A stretch of DNA of 64,000 nucleotides, from the NCBI RefSeq assembly GCF_019720735.1, contig NZ_CP081302.1, positions 372,001 through 436,000 on the forward strand, given 5' to 3'. Of this stretch, positions 26,420-38,700 are shown piece by piece (within the stretch, counting starts at the first letter, position 1; each line of letters starts with the position of its first letter). Under the pieces are notes generated by a model. It searched no databases. It was not told where the DNA came from and was given only the letters and a program-made list of their open reading frames with translations. The translations under genes were made by a program, and so were the position numbers. The DNA is from Mycoplasma sp. Ms02 (GTDB lineage: Bacteria; Bacillota_I; Bacilli_A; Mycoplasmatales; Metamycoplasmataceae).

Positions 26420-27470
26420 CTTTAAATACCTTTCTAAATGTTTGTAAACGAACTTCTAGTTCTGGAGATAATTTTACTTTTGGTGCATCAGGGTGTAGTA
26501 ATCATGTTGCTGCAGCGTGTGTTTCTGATATTTCAATCAAAGGTGGTTCTTTAATGAAATCTATTTCCATTGCATAATCATTACGAGGCGCAAAAGGATC
26601 ACCTAAAGGTAAATTCGCCATATCTGGAGGGGTACCTTTGATCGAATATAAACGGTCTTCTTTATTTTCAGGAATCGCTGAAATTAAGGCTCATGTGTAA
26701 GGGTGAGCTGGCTGTGTAAAGATATCTTTTTTAGATCCTCTTTCAACAATTCTTCCTGCATACATTACATAAATGTAATCACAGAATTTTGCAACAACAG
26801 AAATGTTGTGTGAAATTAAGATGATTGAAACATTCATTTTTGTACGTATGTCTTCAAATAAAGCCAATACAGAAGCTTGAACTGTTGGATCCAAAGCAGT
26901 TGTAGGCTCATCGGCAATAATTAAATCTGGTTTTAAGGCAACAACCATTGTAATTACAACACGTTGTTTCATACCTCCCGAAAGGGTATGAGGATACATG
27001 TTGAAAACTTGTTCTGCATGTCTAATTCCAAACTGTTTTAGTAGGCCGATTAGATATTCTTTTTTCTCTTCTGACGATTTATCTTTTCAGTTAGTGTTTT
27101 CATTTAAAGCGTCAAGAAGTTGTTTTCCTATTTTTCTTGTTGGGTTAAGCGATGTTAGAGGATCTTGTGGAATGTATCCGATTTTTTGACCTCTAATTTT
27201 TACTCATTGTTTTGTTTTTAAACTTGTTAAATCTATTCCATCAATTTCCATTTGGTCGGCAGTAAAGATTGAGTTCTCATTAACGTTTAATAGTGATTTT
27301 GAGGTAACAGATTTACCTGAACCTGATTCACCCACAAGTCCGACGATTTGACCTCTTTTAATTTCAAGATCAACACCACGAACGATTGTCATAAATTTGT
27401 TTCTACCTGTTTTAAAGCTTACTTTAAGATTTTTCACAGATAGTAAGATGTCTTGATTTTGTTTTTCCAT
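26412..27470 (-). CDS. oppD: Oligopeptide ABC transporter ATP-binding protein
   Basis: The 352-residue ATPase has Walker A GESGSGKS (about residue 50), Q-loop YIPQDPLTSLNP, signature LSGGMKQR, Walker B LIIADEPTTALD and switch His in ILISHN. The C-terminus contains the oligopeptide-transport extension GDPFAPR without the usual cysteines. It has normal length, in contrast with its partner OppF. It follows oppC after 10 bases and overlaps oppF by 8 bases. Confidence 0.94.
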
Positions 27471-27480
27471 GAAAAACCTC

Positions 27481-28812
27481 CTATTTTACTTTGATAACTT
27501 TAGGATCAAGTGCGTCGTGCACACCTAAAGCAATAAAGTGTAGTGATAATGATACTGAAAGTAAGATCAATGATGGTAGAAGAAGAACTCAAATGTTTGA
27601 AGAAGCTTCTGAAGCAGACTTAGAAAGAATTGCTCCTAAGTTTGCCGTGCTTCCTCTGAAGAATCCAAGGAACGCAAGTGATGAAACTGAAAGAATGATG
27701 CTTGGAATTCTAGAAACGAAGCTAGTTGCAATTTTTCCTAAAATTGCTGGAAGAGCATGTGTATAAATCAATCTGATTTTACTTGTTCCAATTGACTTAC
27801 TTGCTGTAATATATTCCTCATCTTTAACAGTAAGAATGAACATTCTTGTTCCTCCAACAGGTCCTGTTCAACCCGTAAACACAAGGGCAAACCCAAGTGT
27901 AAAGTCGCTTGTTCCGAATAATGAAGCAAATAACAATAATCAAATTAGTGAAGGTGGTGATACGAAAATATCAATCAATCTCATAACGATTGTATCAACT
28001 CAACTTCCCACATGGAAACCTAAGTAAGCACCAACGGCAACCCCAATAATTGTTTGAATAGTTGCAACAATGATTGCAAGTCTAATAGCGTTTCATGTTC
28101 CAACTCATGCTTGAGTTCAGATGTCAATACCTTCTGAGTTAGTTCCTAAGACAACACTAAGGTTAAGTTGTGGATTAAGTGCGATAAGTTTGTCTAGCGA
28201 TTCTCTTATTACTTGTTCTGAATCAAATTGAGAAACCCCAGAAAACTCTAAAAGGTTTAGAAAACTTTGAGCTTTATATAGTTGATAGGGATTGATTCAT
28301 AAAACGTTTTTACCAGTATCTGATCTTCATTGAAAATCGTTGCTTGTTGATAAGAACTTTTGTGCAAGAACTCCTCTGTAAGCAGGATCAAGAAGTTCAT
28401 TTTTGTTACCTATGAAACTATAGAAGTCTTGTCTGATTGTTCCAGTTGTATCGGCTATTAAAGTATCTCTGCTAACAGGTAGGTTAGTTATTATGTAACC
28501 ACTAACAGAATCGTTGTGAACTTCTCCATTTAAGTCAACAAGCTTAATCGACTTATAAATCTGTTCTGTAGCACTAAAAGGAGAAGTGAAAGTAACAATA
28601 ATACTTAATAAAAGGATTGTAATGAATAAAACGAACGATGCACTTGAAACTCAGTTCGAGAAAAAACGCTTTAGGATTTCAATTACTAGTTTTTTAGGTT
28701 TACCTGCAACTGTGTTGAATAAAACGCTGGCATCTCTTTCGTTTAAAACTAAAGTTGTACTTGCAATTTTTTCTGAAATACCGTACTTAGCATTGAACTC
28801 TTTCGATGTCAC
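27481..28812 (-). CDS. oppC: Oligopeptide ABC transporter permease
   Basis: The 443-residue permease begins with a cytoplasmic segment, one helix (about 58-80), then an unusually long extracytoplasmic domain (about 80-220), followed by five helices and the EAA-type loop around SKSIGTSKIRLIYTHALP that docks on the ATPase. The start is a GTG with AGGAGG six bases upstream, overlapping the oppB stop (TAGTG). No other start is available. Position in oppA-oppB-oppC-oppD-oppF is classical. Confidence 0.9.
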
Positions 28813-29990
28813 TATTCACCTCCTTTCTCTAAACTGTGATCTTTTTGGTTAAGATCGTATAATTTTCTTCTCTTTATTCAAGCTTTGAATTTGTATATCA
28901 TTCCAGCTTGGCTTGAAGAGGCAAGTTTGATTCGTGGATCAAGAATTGCGTATGATATATCCACGACAATAACAGTCATTAAACTTAAGAAAGTGAAAAA
29001 GACTGTATTGAACATAATTAGATTTATTTCACTCTTTGTGAAAGAATCTGCAAAAACCCTTGAAATACCAGGAACTCCAAAGTATGTTTCTAGAATAATT
29101 CCACCCGAAAGCAGACCAATATATGAAGGTATTAAGGCTGCTGCGAGAGGAATTGAAATATTTCTTAAAACGTATTTAAAGAAAATTTGAACTGTTGAAA
29201 GACCTTTTGTCTTTGCAATTAAAACATAGTTCGATGTCAGAGCAGATATAACTTGGTTTCTTGTATATGTAATGTAACCTGAAAGTGATCCAAGCACAAT
29301 TATTGATATGGCAGGCAATGCTGCTTTAATTTGATCTCAAGTCGAGAAAATCTCTGATTTAGAAGGATCTATGAATTTGTAGTGCGCTGTAGGGGCAAAA
29401 TATAAAATCAACGAAATTGCAATAGGTGCAATAACGAATGAAGGTAGGGCCGAAAACACAAGGGAGAATGCATTGATTATCGAATCGATGATTTTTCCTC
29501 TTTTGTACCCTGCTAATATACCTAAGGCTATTCCTAGTGTTGCACTAATTAAGAATGAAGGTAAAGTAAATCAGATTGAGTATTTTAAGTATTTAAATGT
29601 AAGTTCAGGAATTGTCTTAACATTACTTACAGATAATAATTTTGTATCCACAACTAAACCAAACGGTCTTTCTGAATTAAAAGCGGATTGGATTCAGTAT
29701 AGAAACCTTGAAAATTCATTAACTTTATATGAGTGTCAATCAGTTAAGTGTTCTTCCAAGCCACCACTGGGTGCATAGGTGTAATGGTACTGAATTGACT
29801 TTTCGTAGGCACTACTGATTGCTGCAGCTTGGTCTGCAACTTTTTTCGAACCTTCGGATAGGTTAGAACTCGTAACTCCTTGTAAAAAAGGATTATCCGA
29901 GAAGTGAGCTACTGCCATAAAAACAACAAAAATGATTATTAACAGTGTTAAAAATGCTAGTGCTATTCTCTGAGTTAAATATTTAACCAT
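28812..29990 (-). CDS. oppB: Oligopeptide ABC transporter permease
   Basis: The 392-residue permease has an N-terminal helix (residues 8-28), an extracytoplasmic stretch, and five further helices. The EAA-type loop IAKTKGLSTVQIFFKYVLRN contacts the ATPases. It is larger than the usual 310-residue OppB because of the first outer loop. The C-terminal tail is basic. It starts after a strong hairpin that separates it from oppA, and its stop overlaps the oppC GTG start. Confidence 0.92.
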
Positions 29991-30020
29991 TTCTTCCTTT
30001 CTTTATGTAATAAAAGTATA

Positions 30021-30049
30021 AAACAATTAATCTTAAAGATTAATTGTTT
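30021..30049 (-). terminator. Strong hairpin between oppA and oppB, possible attenuator
   Basis: A perfect 14-base inverted repeat (arms aaacaattaatctt at 30021-30034 and aagattaattgttt at 30036-30049) is followed on the minus strand by a T-rich stretch. It lies 90 bases after oppA and before oppB and may limit read-through, or protect the 3' end of the oppA message. Confidence 0.6.
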
Positions 30050-30138
30050 CACTTTTAGTTGTTTAAAAAATCTTTAATCGCAGACTTTACTGCTGTGTGT
30101 TTTGCGCTATTTTATGTAAAACTTTTAATTCCAAATGT

Positions 30139-33100
30139 CTATTTAGATGAATTTTCTTCTAAAACGATTGATTTGTTGTAGTGTGCTGTTAATCTTCCGT
30201 TTCAAACAGGTATTCTGTAGTATGGGTTAACTGCAACGTTTGAGAAGCCTTGAATTGATGAGTAACCATCTGAGAATAAAGGCATACCTAGTAAGTTTCC
30301 TAGTTCTCTTGTTAAGTCAAGAAGTTCTTGTTTCGAAAGTTCTTGTTCTGCATAGATTCAGAATTTAGCTGTTGCAACACCTAAATCAGCATATTGTTTT
30401 TCATTGTTCTCAGGAATTGCTTTAATTTCATTTGACTCTTGATCGTAGTAGAATCTGTGAAGTGTATTTTCGATTGCTTTTAATTGAGCGTTTGTTAATA
30501 AATGTCATTTATCTAGAGGAATTGAAAGGTTTGAGAAGTTTGTATCTGATTTCATGAATTCTTCTAGTTTATCAAGAGCTTTAGCTAAAGCTGGATAAAC
30601 TGATTGTAATTTTGTTCTGTATTCTGGGTTTGAAAGCGCTTGTCCAAAGATTGGCATGAAGTAGTATGTTGAGAATCCATCGAATCCTGTTCCAATACCG
30701 TCGTAGTCGTAGTTTCAACCATTTCTTCTTGCTGGCGCAACTGAGTATCAGTATGCAATCAATTCTTCAACACGAGCATCTTTGCTCATTAGTGTGAAGT
30801 CTAGTCTTCCTTTTTTATCAAGACCTTCAAGTACAGTTAAAACTGTTGAAAGTGCATCGTGGTAAAGTTTTGGGACACCTAAGTAGTAGTTACCAATTTG
30901 TAATTCTACTTTTTGACCAGCTAACTCAGGTTTTGCTTCATAGAATTTGTCTAGAAGTGCTGTCATTTTTTCTTGTAGATCTTGGTAGTAGATTGATTTG
31001 TATTTTTCTTCGTTTGTTTTTAATCTATCTGCAAGATAATCTCTAATTGTTATTTCTTTTGATTTTTTATTGTTTCTTGAAGTTAATGTGTATTTTGCTG
31101 CGTTTGCAGAATCAATTACGAACAATCTGTTAACTTCATTTATAAATCCTCTTACTGTGTTTTCAGCACCTTCGGCTTCTGAACCTTTAATTTTGTTATC
31201 TGGTGCTACAGCTACGTAGTAAGGAGATGATAATCTAGGGTTTGATCCTGCTTGAGCAAGGTTGTATCAGTTAATTGCACCGTAAAGGATAGACTTAAAC
31301 TCTCCACCCATACCTACAGTTGCGTGTTCAACATCAATTTTAGCTGAACCGTTGATTAATTGTTCTAAAGTAACATTCAATCCATATTGAAGAGCAACGT
31401 AAGCATCGTTCATTGACTTGTTTACATATGGTTTGTACTTTTCATCTTCTTGACCTGGTTCACCTAGAACTGAAACGTTAGGAATTAATTCGAATGTAGC
31501 CTTTCTGTTATAGCTATTTTTGTTGATGATTGGAACTTTGTTTTCACCATATAGAGGTGCGTTTGCTGTAATTTTGTCTTGTTTATCTTTTGAGAATGCT
31601 GAAAGACTCATGTATGGGTTTGAACCTTGTGTATATGAGTGTAGCAATTGATCTAGATATAATCCACCCTCTAATGGAGTTGTTTTGTATTGTGTAATAA
31701 CTTTTTGAACTGTTGTAGGAGCATCTACGAAATCTTTATCAAAGTGGTGTTTGTTTAACAGAACTTCAACTGATGTGTTTTCAGCGTTGTAACCTGGTGT
31801 ATAGTATTTTCCTGAGAATAATGTTGTTTCAGGTGTGAACCCATATCAGTAGTAACCCATGTCTTTTGCAAGACCTGTTGCTTCTGAAAGTTTTGTTTTT
31901 AACTCTTCTTGTTTAGCTGAGTCTAAAGAATTTTTTTCTTGGAAGTCATAAACAGGGCTATCTTTATGTTCTTGGATGTATTGACTAGGTAATGGCAAGA
32001 AGTCTGCTTTGTTGTAGAAAGAATCTAAGAAATCATAGAATTTTCATGAAGTAGCACCTTCAACTCTTTTAACCACGTAGTACTCTTGCTCATCTTTTTT
32101 AAGAACTGTTTGGTCTTTATCCATTAATTTAGATTGATCAATGTTAAATAATGGTAATAGGTAGTTGTTTTTGTTTTGTGTTTTTTCATCAAATAATGAA
32201 GTATTTGCTTCTTCTAATGTTTGTTTTAGAGCTTCATCTAGTTCTTTTGAACCACCTTGCTCTCTTCTGTATGTTGTTGTTAGGAACTGTGTTTTCATGT
32301 AACCTAAGTAGTAATCTTCAGCAGTTACTTTGTAATTTGTTTTTTCACCGTTTTTGTTTACTCAAGGTTGTTCAGGTCTAATTCTGAATCTTACTTCTGA
32401 GGCTTTAGCTAATTGATCTTTGAAGTTTTGTGAGTTAATTGATCTTTCATTGTTTGATGTGGCTTCTACATAAGGATTTTTGTAGTAATTATATGTTTTT
32501 CCTTCATGTACGAATGATTCCACAGCTTCTGGACGAACTTCTGCATCATCATTATCAAATACTACTTCTTCTCCATCAACTACTAAAACCATCGCATCTG
32601 CTGCTGCTAGTTTTAGAGATCCAACAAGTGGTGATGTGTAGTAAGTTTTTGAAACGTTAACGTTATCCTCTAGAACCTCAACTGTCACAGTTGATAATTC
32701 TCCTTCGAATCTATACTCTAAGAATAAGTTTGCTAGAGATAAATCTGTTTCTGATGAGAATGATCCTGAAGCATATGTGTTGTCAAACTCTCAAACTGCT
32801 TTTGAGTATGTTGTATTTGAATCGTTGTTGATGATTCCTCTTGAAGCATATGTTTTAAGAGAGTTTTTATATTCTGAACTTAGTTTGGCAAGCCTTTGAG
32901 ACGGTGTAATGTCTGCTGATAAAGTTCCTTTTTCAGATTCTTGCTCGTTTGTTTCGTTTTGATTATTTGAATCTGCATTTTCTCCATTTGGAGCTGTGTT
33001 TTCATTATTTGCGTCGGCATTTTCTGATTGATTTTCAGTGTTTGCATCCGTGCTTTCATTATTTGCGTCGGCATTTTCTGATTGATTTTCAGTGTTTGCT

Positions 33101-33390
33101 GAAGCATTTTGGTTGTTTGCGTCAGCGTTTGTACTTTCTGAAGATCCCTGATTGTTTGACTCTGAATTTGTGTTATCTTGTGAAGTCTCTTGGTTTTGTG
33201 ATTCACCTTGATTATTAGCTTCACTATCTGTTTTTTCTTTTACTTCTATTTGATCAACAGAAACTTTTCCTTCTTTTACCTTTTCAGCTAATTCATTAAG
33301 CTCAGCACATGAAGCAGCAACCGAAAGAAGTGGCGCTACTGTTGCTACAGTACCAAGCAGTAAAAAGCTAAATCTTTTTTTCATTTTCAT
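30139..33390 (-). CDS. oppA: Oligopeptide-binding lipoprotein of the opp transporter
   Basis: The 1083-residue surface protein captures peptides for OppBCDF. It has a lipoprotein signal: basic start MKMKKRFSF, hydrophobic core, and lipobox VAASC with lipidated Cys28. Residues about 50-150 are a low-complexity linker of Asn, Glu, Gln and Ser with two copies of an 18-residue unit. The remainder is a large periplasmic-binding-type domain, recognised mainly from operon position, size and similarity to mycoplasma OppA proteins. AAGGAGA precedes ATG. It follows pepF after 20 bases. Confidence 0.88.
33001..33099. repeat. 54-bp tandem repeat in oppA
   Basis: An identical 45-base block occurs at 33001-33045 and 33055-33099, period 54, encoding the 18-residue unit around ENQSENADANNE. 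It lies in the Asn-rich linker. Confidence 0.9.
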
Positions 33391-33410
33391 GATTGTCTCC
33401 TTAATTATTT

Positions 33411-35252
33411 TTATTTAAGTTTTGATTTAAAAATTTTTTTACCTAATTCTATTCATTCATCGATTAATTCTTTAACATAGTCAAATCCATCTTTGTAGAA
33501 ATCTTCGCTATTTAGATCTATACCATTGCTTTTTAGGATTTCTAATGGATAGTCTGAACATCCAGCACTTAAGAAGTTATTAATGTAATCTTGCAATGCT
33601 GAAGTTCCATGTTTTTTATACTGTGCAAAAAAGTAGTTAGCTGCTAACTGTCCTACTGCGTATTTATAAACATAAAAATGGTAGTAGTAATGTGGAACAT
33701 ATATCGAAGCAATTAAATGGCGATCAACTTTTTCTTTTGCAGGTTTAATTGCATATTTATTTGCGTTTTCGTAATATAGTTGGCTGATTGCTTGTCAAGA
33801 TGATGCAGGTTTATCTTCCTGAATCGCTTTATATAGATTGTATTCGTAGTTTGATCATTCAACTTGTCTTAAAACAGTTCCTATAAATCCGTCAATCATT
33901 GTTTGTAAAATGTAGAACTTAAGTTTATCGTCGTTACTTGTTTTTAGTAAGTGATCAAATAACATTAATTCGTTAAAGATTGACGCGATTTCGGCTAAGA
34001 AAATTGGGTATTGACTTTGCACTAAAGGTTGTCTAGTGTCCGAGTAGTAAGAATGCATTGAGTGTCCAAGCTCGTGAGCTAGCGTTTCCACACTCCGTAG
34101 TTGACCATCAAAGTTCATTAAAATGTATTTCTTTGAAAGTCCATAACTTCCTCCGATTGAATACGCTCCCGAACGTTTTCCTTTGGCTGGCATGAAATCG
34201 ATTCATTGCTCATTCATCGCTTTATTAATTTGACCAATGTATTCTTGACCAAACGGCATAAGAGCCTGTGTTACAAGATCTTTGGCTTCTTCAACTGTAT
34301 ACTCGCTCTTAACGGAAACAAGTTCACGTTGCGAATCTCAACGTTCCATTTTTTCACCATATTTTGCTTTATAGAACTTTTTAGTGTATTCACGATACTT
34401 TTTGAAAGTAGGAACAACGCGACTAGAAACTTGTTCATATAAGTTTAGAAGTGATTCTTCAGGGACACGATCATCGTAAGTCAACATTTCAACTGCCGAT
34501 TTGTAACCTCTTGTTTCGGCTTCGACAACTAATCCTTTAAATTGCTGGTAAAGTGTTTGCGAAAGTGTTGATTTGTGATCTAGATATGCATCAGCATAGT
34601 TTTCCATGGCACTTTTACGAAGTTGCTTATCGTTTTTCTTCATTAAAGTCGAATAATTAGCTTTGTTTAAGGTATATTTTTTACCTTTCGAATCAACTGC
34701 ATCCTTAAAAACAAGTTCGCTGTTTGTTAAAATGCTAAAAATTGTACTTGGACTTGCATTGCCACGTGACTTTTTGATGATGTATTCTTCCACTTCATCA
34801 CTAAGCTTGTATTTAAATGAGTCAATTGTATCCTCAATTGATCTTTCGTATAAAGATAAACGAGGATCATGTTTTCACTCATTTAACTTATCAACATGTT
34901 GATACATTCTATTTTCTTCTGAACCTAGCTCTTGACTTAAACGAGCAAATGTGTTAGAAACTTGTTGTGACTTTTCTTCTCAAGTTGGGTCAACAACATT
35001 TGTGTTTTGATTGTTTGATAAGTAGTTATTCAATCTAAAACTTAATAATGTATATTCTTCTGAATACTTCATCGCTTGAATATAGTTTTCAATTGATTCA
35101 TACTTGCTATCTTTGACTTCAATTAGTTTCTTAAAAGCCTGTACTGTAGCATCAAACAACTCTTCGTATGTCTGACCTTCTAAGATATCTTCTAGATTTC
35201 ATCTATACTCAGAAGGAATGTCAGTATATTTTGCATATTCTTTTGCAGCCAT
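33411..35252 (-). CDS. pepF: Oligoendopeptidase F
   Basis: Cytoplasmic zinc metallopeptidase that cuts oligopeptides of roughly 7-17 residues. The 613-residue protein has the M3-family zinc motif [15 protein letters not shown] (HExxH) and the downstream segment [14 protein letters not shown] with the third ligand Glu. The N-terminal lobe resembles the PepF family (REMNNYADAY-like region). It lies directly upstream of the opp operon on the same strand, with its stop just before the oppA ribosome-binding site, so import and degradation of peptides are likely coexpressed. A long leader with a terminator hairpin precedes it. Confidence 0.94.
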
Positions 35253-35272
35253 CTAATCTCCTTGTGTAAATA

Positions 35273-35317
35273 AAAAAGGTTTTGTAGGGCACATATTGCC
35301 TTACAAAACCTTTTTTT
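35273..35317 (-). terminator. Terminator-like hairpin in the pepF leader
   Basis: Nearly perfect arms of about 20 bases (35273-35292 and 35297-35316; core ggttttgta/tacaaaacc with ggca/tgcc) are followed on the minus strand by TTTTTT. It ends only about 20 bases before the pepF ATG, leaving no room for a promoter between, so pepF transcription must pass through it. Confidence 0.8.
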
Positions 35318-35650
35318 AGTAAATATCTAAATTATAGGAATTTGTAAAACTATAGCACCAAAGTTTTTTAAAACCAAGAGTGAAAATCTTTTATGCTTTT
35401 TCACCAATAACTTAAATTGCCATTTAAGTCATTTCGGCTTTCATAACCTTTCAATGACTTACGTGCGCCCACTAGGTCATTTACTATTTCTGAAAGCTCC
35501 TCTATAGTAATTTGTAGTACGCAGATACAAGCAATTTATCGTTTTGTATCTGGTTTATTATGAAATTTTAAACAAATACAAAACTACACCATCGGAATAA
35601 TGGTAATAATAAAGAATTGTTTAAACATTGTATTTCTCATAACGAACTCA
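35318..35650 (-). ncRNA. Candidate structured leader RNA or small RNA upstream of pepF
   Basis: No gene is recognisable in this stretch. On the minus strand an extended -10 (TATTGTATAAT, hexamer 35650-35655) is followed by several hairpins: cagatacaa/ttgtatctg (35522-35552 region), gtg/cac within aatgac/gtcatt (about 35450-35495), and acttaaat/atttaagt (about 35413-35432). The cagatacaa arm can alternatively pair with ttttgtatttg just upstream, giving two exclusive folds. It ends in the terminator-like hairpin before pepF. A second -10-like TATAAT is at 35331-35336. Function is inferred as regulatory; it matches no RNA family I recognise. Confidence 0.45.
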
Positions 35651-35736
35651 TTATACAATAAAAACATTTTTAGAAAAAACAAAAATTTTGATTTTTTTCA
35701 AAAGAAGCTCATTAATTTTCTAAATTTAAAAAATGT

Positions 35737-35742
35737 ATAATT
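35737..35742 (+). promoter_or_regulatory. -10 box of hsdR
   Basis: An extended -10 (TGTATAAT) lies 45 bases before the hsdR ATG, with the ribosome-binding site AGGAGG at 35776-35781. No clear -35 is visible. Confidence 0.5.
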
Positions 35743-35787
35743 TAAATAATTAACTATATATAAGGGTAAAAAGTCAGGAGGTTTGCT

Positions 35788-38700
35788 ATGAATGAATACA
35801 ACATCGAAGAACAAGTCGACAAAAAAGAAACTGATTTTGAGAAAGATGTCATAAGATATCTTGAAAACTTAAGTGGAACAGAACAGTGAAAATATGAACC
35901 AGATATTAAAACAACAGAAGATCTATGACAAAACTTTCGGAGAATTGTTGATCAAAACAATATTGGCAGAATCGGAAGAAATTTAAGTGATGACGAGTTT
36001 AAACGTGTTAAAGATAATATAACTAACATTAAAACTCCTTATGAAGCAGGAAAATTTCTTTTTGGAACAAACGGTTTTTCTGAAATGGATATTGAGCTTG
36101 ATGACGGGACAAGACAGGTCATCAGAATTTTCGACCAAGAAGAAAATGGGGCTGGTAAGACAGTATATCAAGTTGTAAATCAAATTGCTCGAGAGAAAAA
36201 AGGTAATTACAAAGCAAGAAGATTTGATATTACGTTACTAATTAATGGTTTACCAATTATCCAGATTGAACTTAAAAACGGACACGGTAGATGTAAAGAA
36301 GGTCTAATTCAAATGATGAATTACATTCGTGAGAGACAATATAGTGACATTTACTCCACATTGCAAGTTTTAGTATCAATGACTCCAACCGAAATTAAAT
36401 ATATGGCTAATTCAACATTTGATCAGTTCAATATGAAATTTGCTTTCCATTGACAAAGAGAAAACGGAGATCGTGTAACTAATTGAAAAGAGTTTTGTAG
36501 AGAAGTGTTAACTATTCCAATGGCTCACGACCTAGCAACTCGTTACATGATTTTAGAATGAACCAAAAATAAGCAATCAATTAAAGTTATGCGTCCTTAT
36601 CAAGTTTACGCTACGCAGAAAGTGCTTGAGAAAGTTAGAAAACATAAGTTTAACGAAAAAGATGCTCGATTGGGATATGTATGACATACAACTGGTTCAG
36701 GAAAAACAATCACAAGCTTCAAGACTGCTTGGCTTGCAAGTAGAAGTTCTAATGTCGACAAGGTTGTTTTCTTGGTAGACAGAATTGCACTGACTAACCA
36801 AACTTCTAACGCTTACCGAGCTTACGATTTAACAAAAACGGAAAGTAACCCAGACAGTGGTGTTGTTTCAGATACACAAAACACAAGTGATCTAGAAAGA
36901 AAACTTCTTGGGAAGGGTGATAAGAAAATCATTGTTACAAGTATCCAAAAAATGAGCAAACTTGTAACTAATACTAAAAAGGAATTTAAACCAAACATTC
37001 TATTCATAGTTGATGAAGCTCACAGATCAACAAACGCAAATCAAAACTCAGAATCAGAAGGAATGATTAGCAACATTAAAGCTAAATTGCCTTTTGCAGC
37101 ATGAGTAGGTTATACTGGTACTCCAATTCCTAAAAAAACCAAAGAAACATTTGGTGACCTTTTACATTCATACACAATTACTAACGCAATTCGTGACAAA
37201 AACGTGCTTGCACTTCGTGTTGAGTTTAAGAATACAATCGTCGTCAATGAAAATGAAATTTCTAGCGAAGCTTATAACGAAGAAGTGGCATCAATTTATG
37301 ATCATAGTCCTGAGCACTTAAACTTAGTTGTCCAAGACGTCTTGAAATCATGACAAAAACGTTCGGTTAACCGAAACTTTAACGCCTTATTTACAGTTAG
37401 TGTCGGAGGTGGTAAGCCTTCAATCCCACGTGCTCTAGAGTACTATAAAAAATTCCAAGAGGAGAACTTAAAAGTTTACCCCGATAATCCTCTTAAGATT
37501 GCAATCATCTTTTCTGAAGATAAAAGCAACAGTGAAAAAAGCATCGAAAACAATGCTGGCCTTGAAGAAGCGATTAAAGAATATAACAAAACATTTGCAA
37601 CAAACTTTGACATGACTACAGTCAAGGAATACACAGAAGACGTTTCAAGTCGTTTAAATAAAACTGCCGATGATAGAAATTATCTTGACCTTGTGATTGT
37701 TGTTAATCAGTTGCTTACAGGGTTTGACGCTCAATCACTTAACACATTATATGTTGACAGATCCCTTCGTAGTCACTCACTGATTCAAGCATATTCAAGA
37801 ACAAATCGTGTCTTTAACGAAAACAAAACACACGGTCTTGTAATTAATTATCGTTTTCCAAAAGAAAATGAAAAGCATATGAATAAAGCTATTTATTTAT
37901 ATGGAACTAAAGATGCAATGGACGCAAAAGAATCCAAACTTGAGGATTATGAAGAATATAAGAAGGTAAACATTATTTCAGGTATTTTAGCTAAACCCTT
38001 TGAAGATAATGTTAAAGAATGTAAAGAAGTTATTGCTAGAATCCAGCAAATTACTAATGATTTTTCATATACTCCTGATGGCGAAGATAATAAGCATATA
38101 TTAAGCGAACTACTCAAAGAATACAACTACCTGATCAGAGTTCTTAAGCAACAAGAAGCAGAAAATCCTGAGAGTGAATTTGGTGAGGATTATTTACTTA
38201 ATCAATTAGGAATCAAAAAAGAGGATGAGCAAAAGTTAGGAAATATTGCAAAAGAGCTCAAACAAGAAATGTCAAAAAGGCTAGACGTTGGTATTTTCCA
38301 TAATGAGTTTAAACTTGTTCACATCAATGCTGTCGACATTAACTACGACTATATTCAAAAGTTATTCGCAAGACTTGCAAACCAAGTTTATTATCAAAAA
38401 GATGAAGAAGCTCAAAAGACATATGAACTCCTTAATAAAGAAATTGACAATCTTGAGAACGAAACAGAAGCAGAACGTTACAGAAACTTTGCTGAAAATA
38501 TTTACTCAGGAGATCACAAGTTTGACAACTATCCTGTTAAAGAAAATGATTCTGAAATTTTCGAAAAAGAACTGGATCGTAACATGCAGAACAGAAAGAT
38601 TAAGATGATAAGAGACTTTAAAGAAAAGTTTGCTGTTATAGATAAATCTGAAAACTGAATCTTAAATTTTATTACTGAAAATCATGAAGTAGGTCAAAAA

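Noticed and set aside
35368-35535. A 55-codon minus-strand frame in the pepF leader, open and ending at TAA
   Set aside because: It has no ATG, GTG or TTG start and no ribosome-binding site at the right place, and hairpins cover it; RNA function is more likely.
37612-38658. Separate hsdR-like gene or split hsdR
   Set aside because: It is the same frame as 35788-38865 once UGA is read as Trp.
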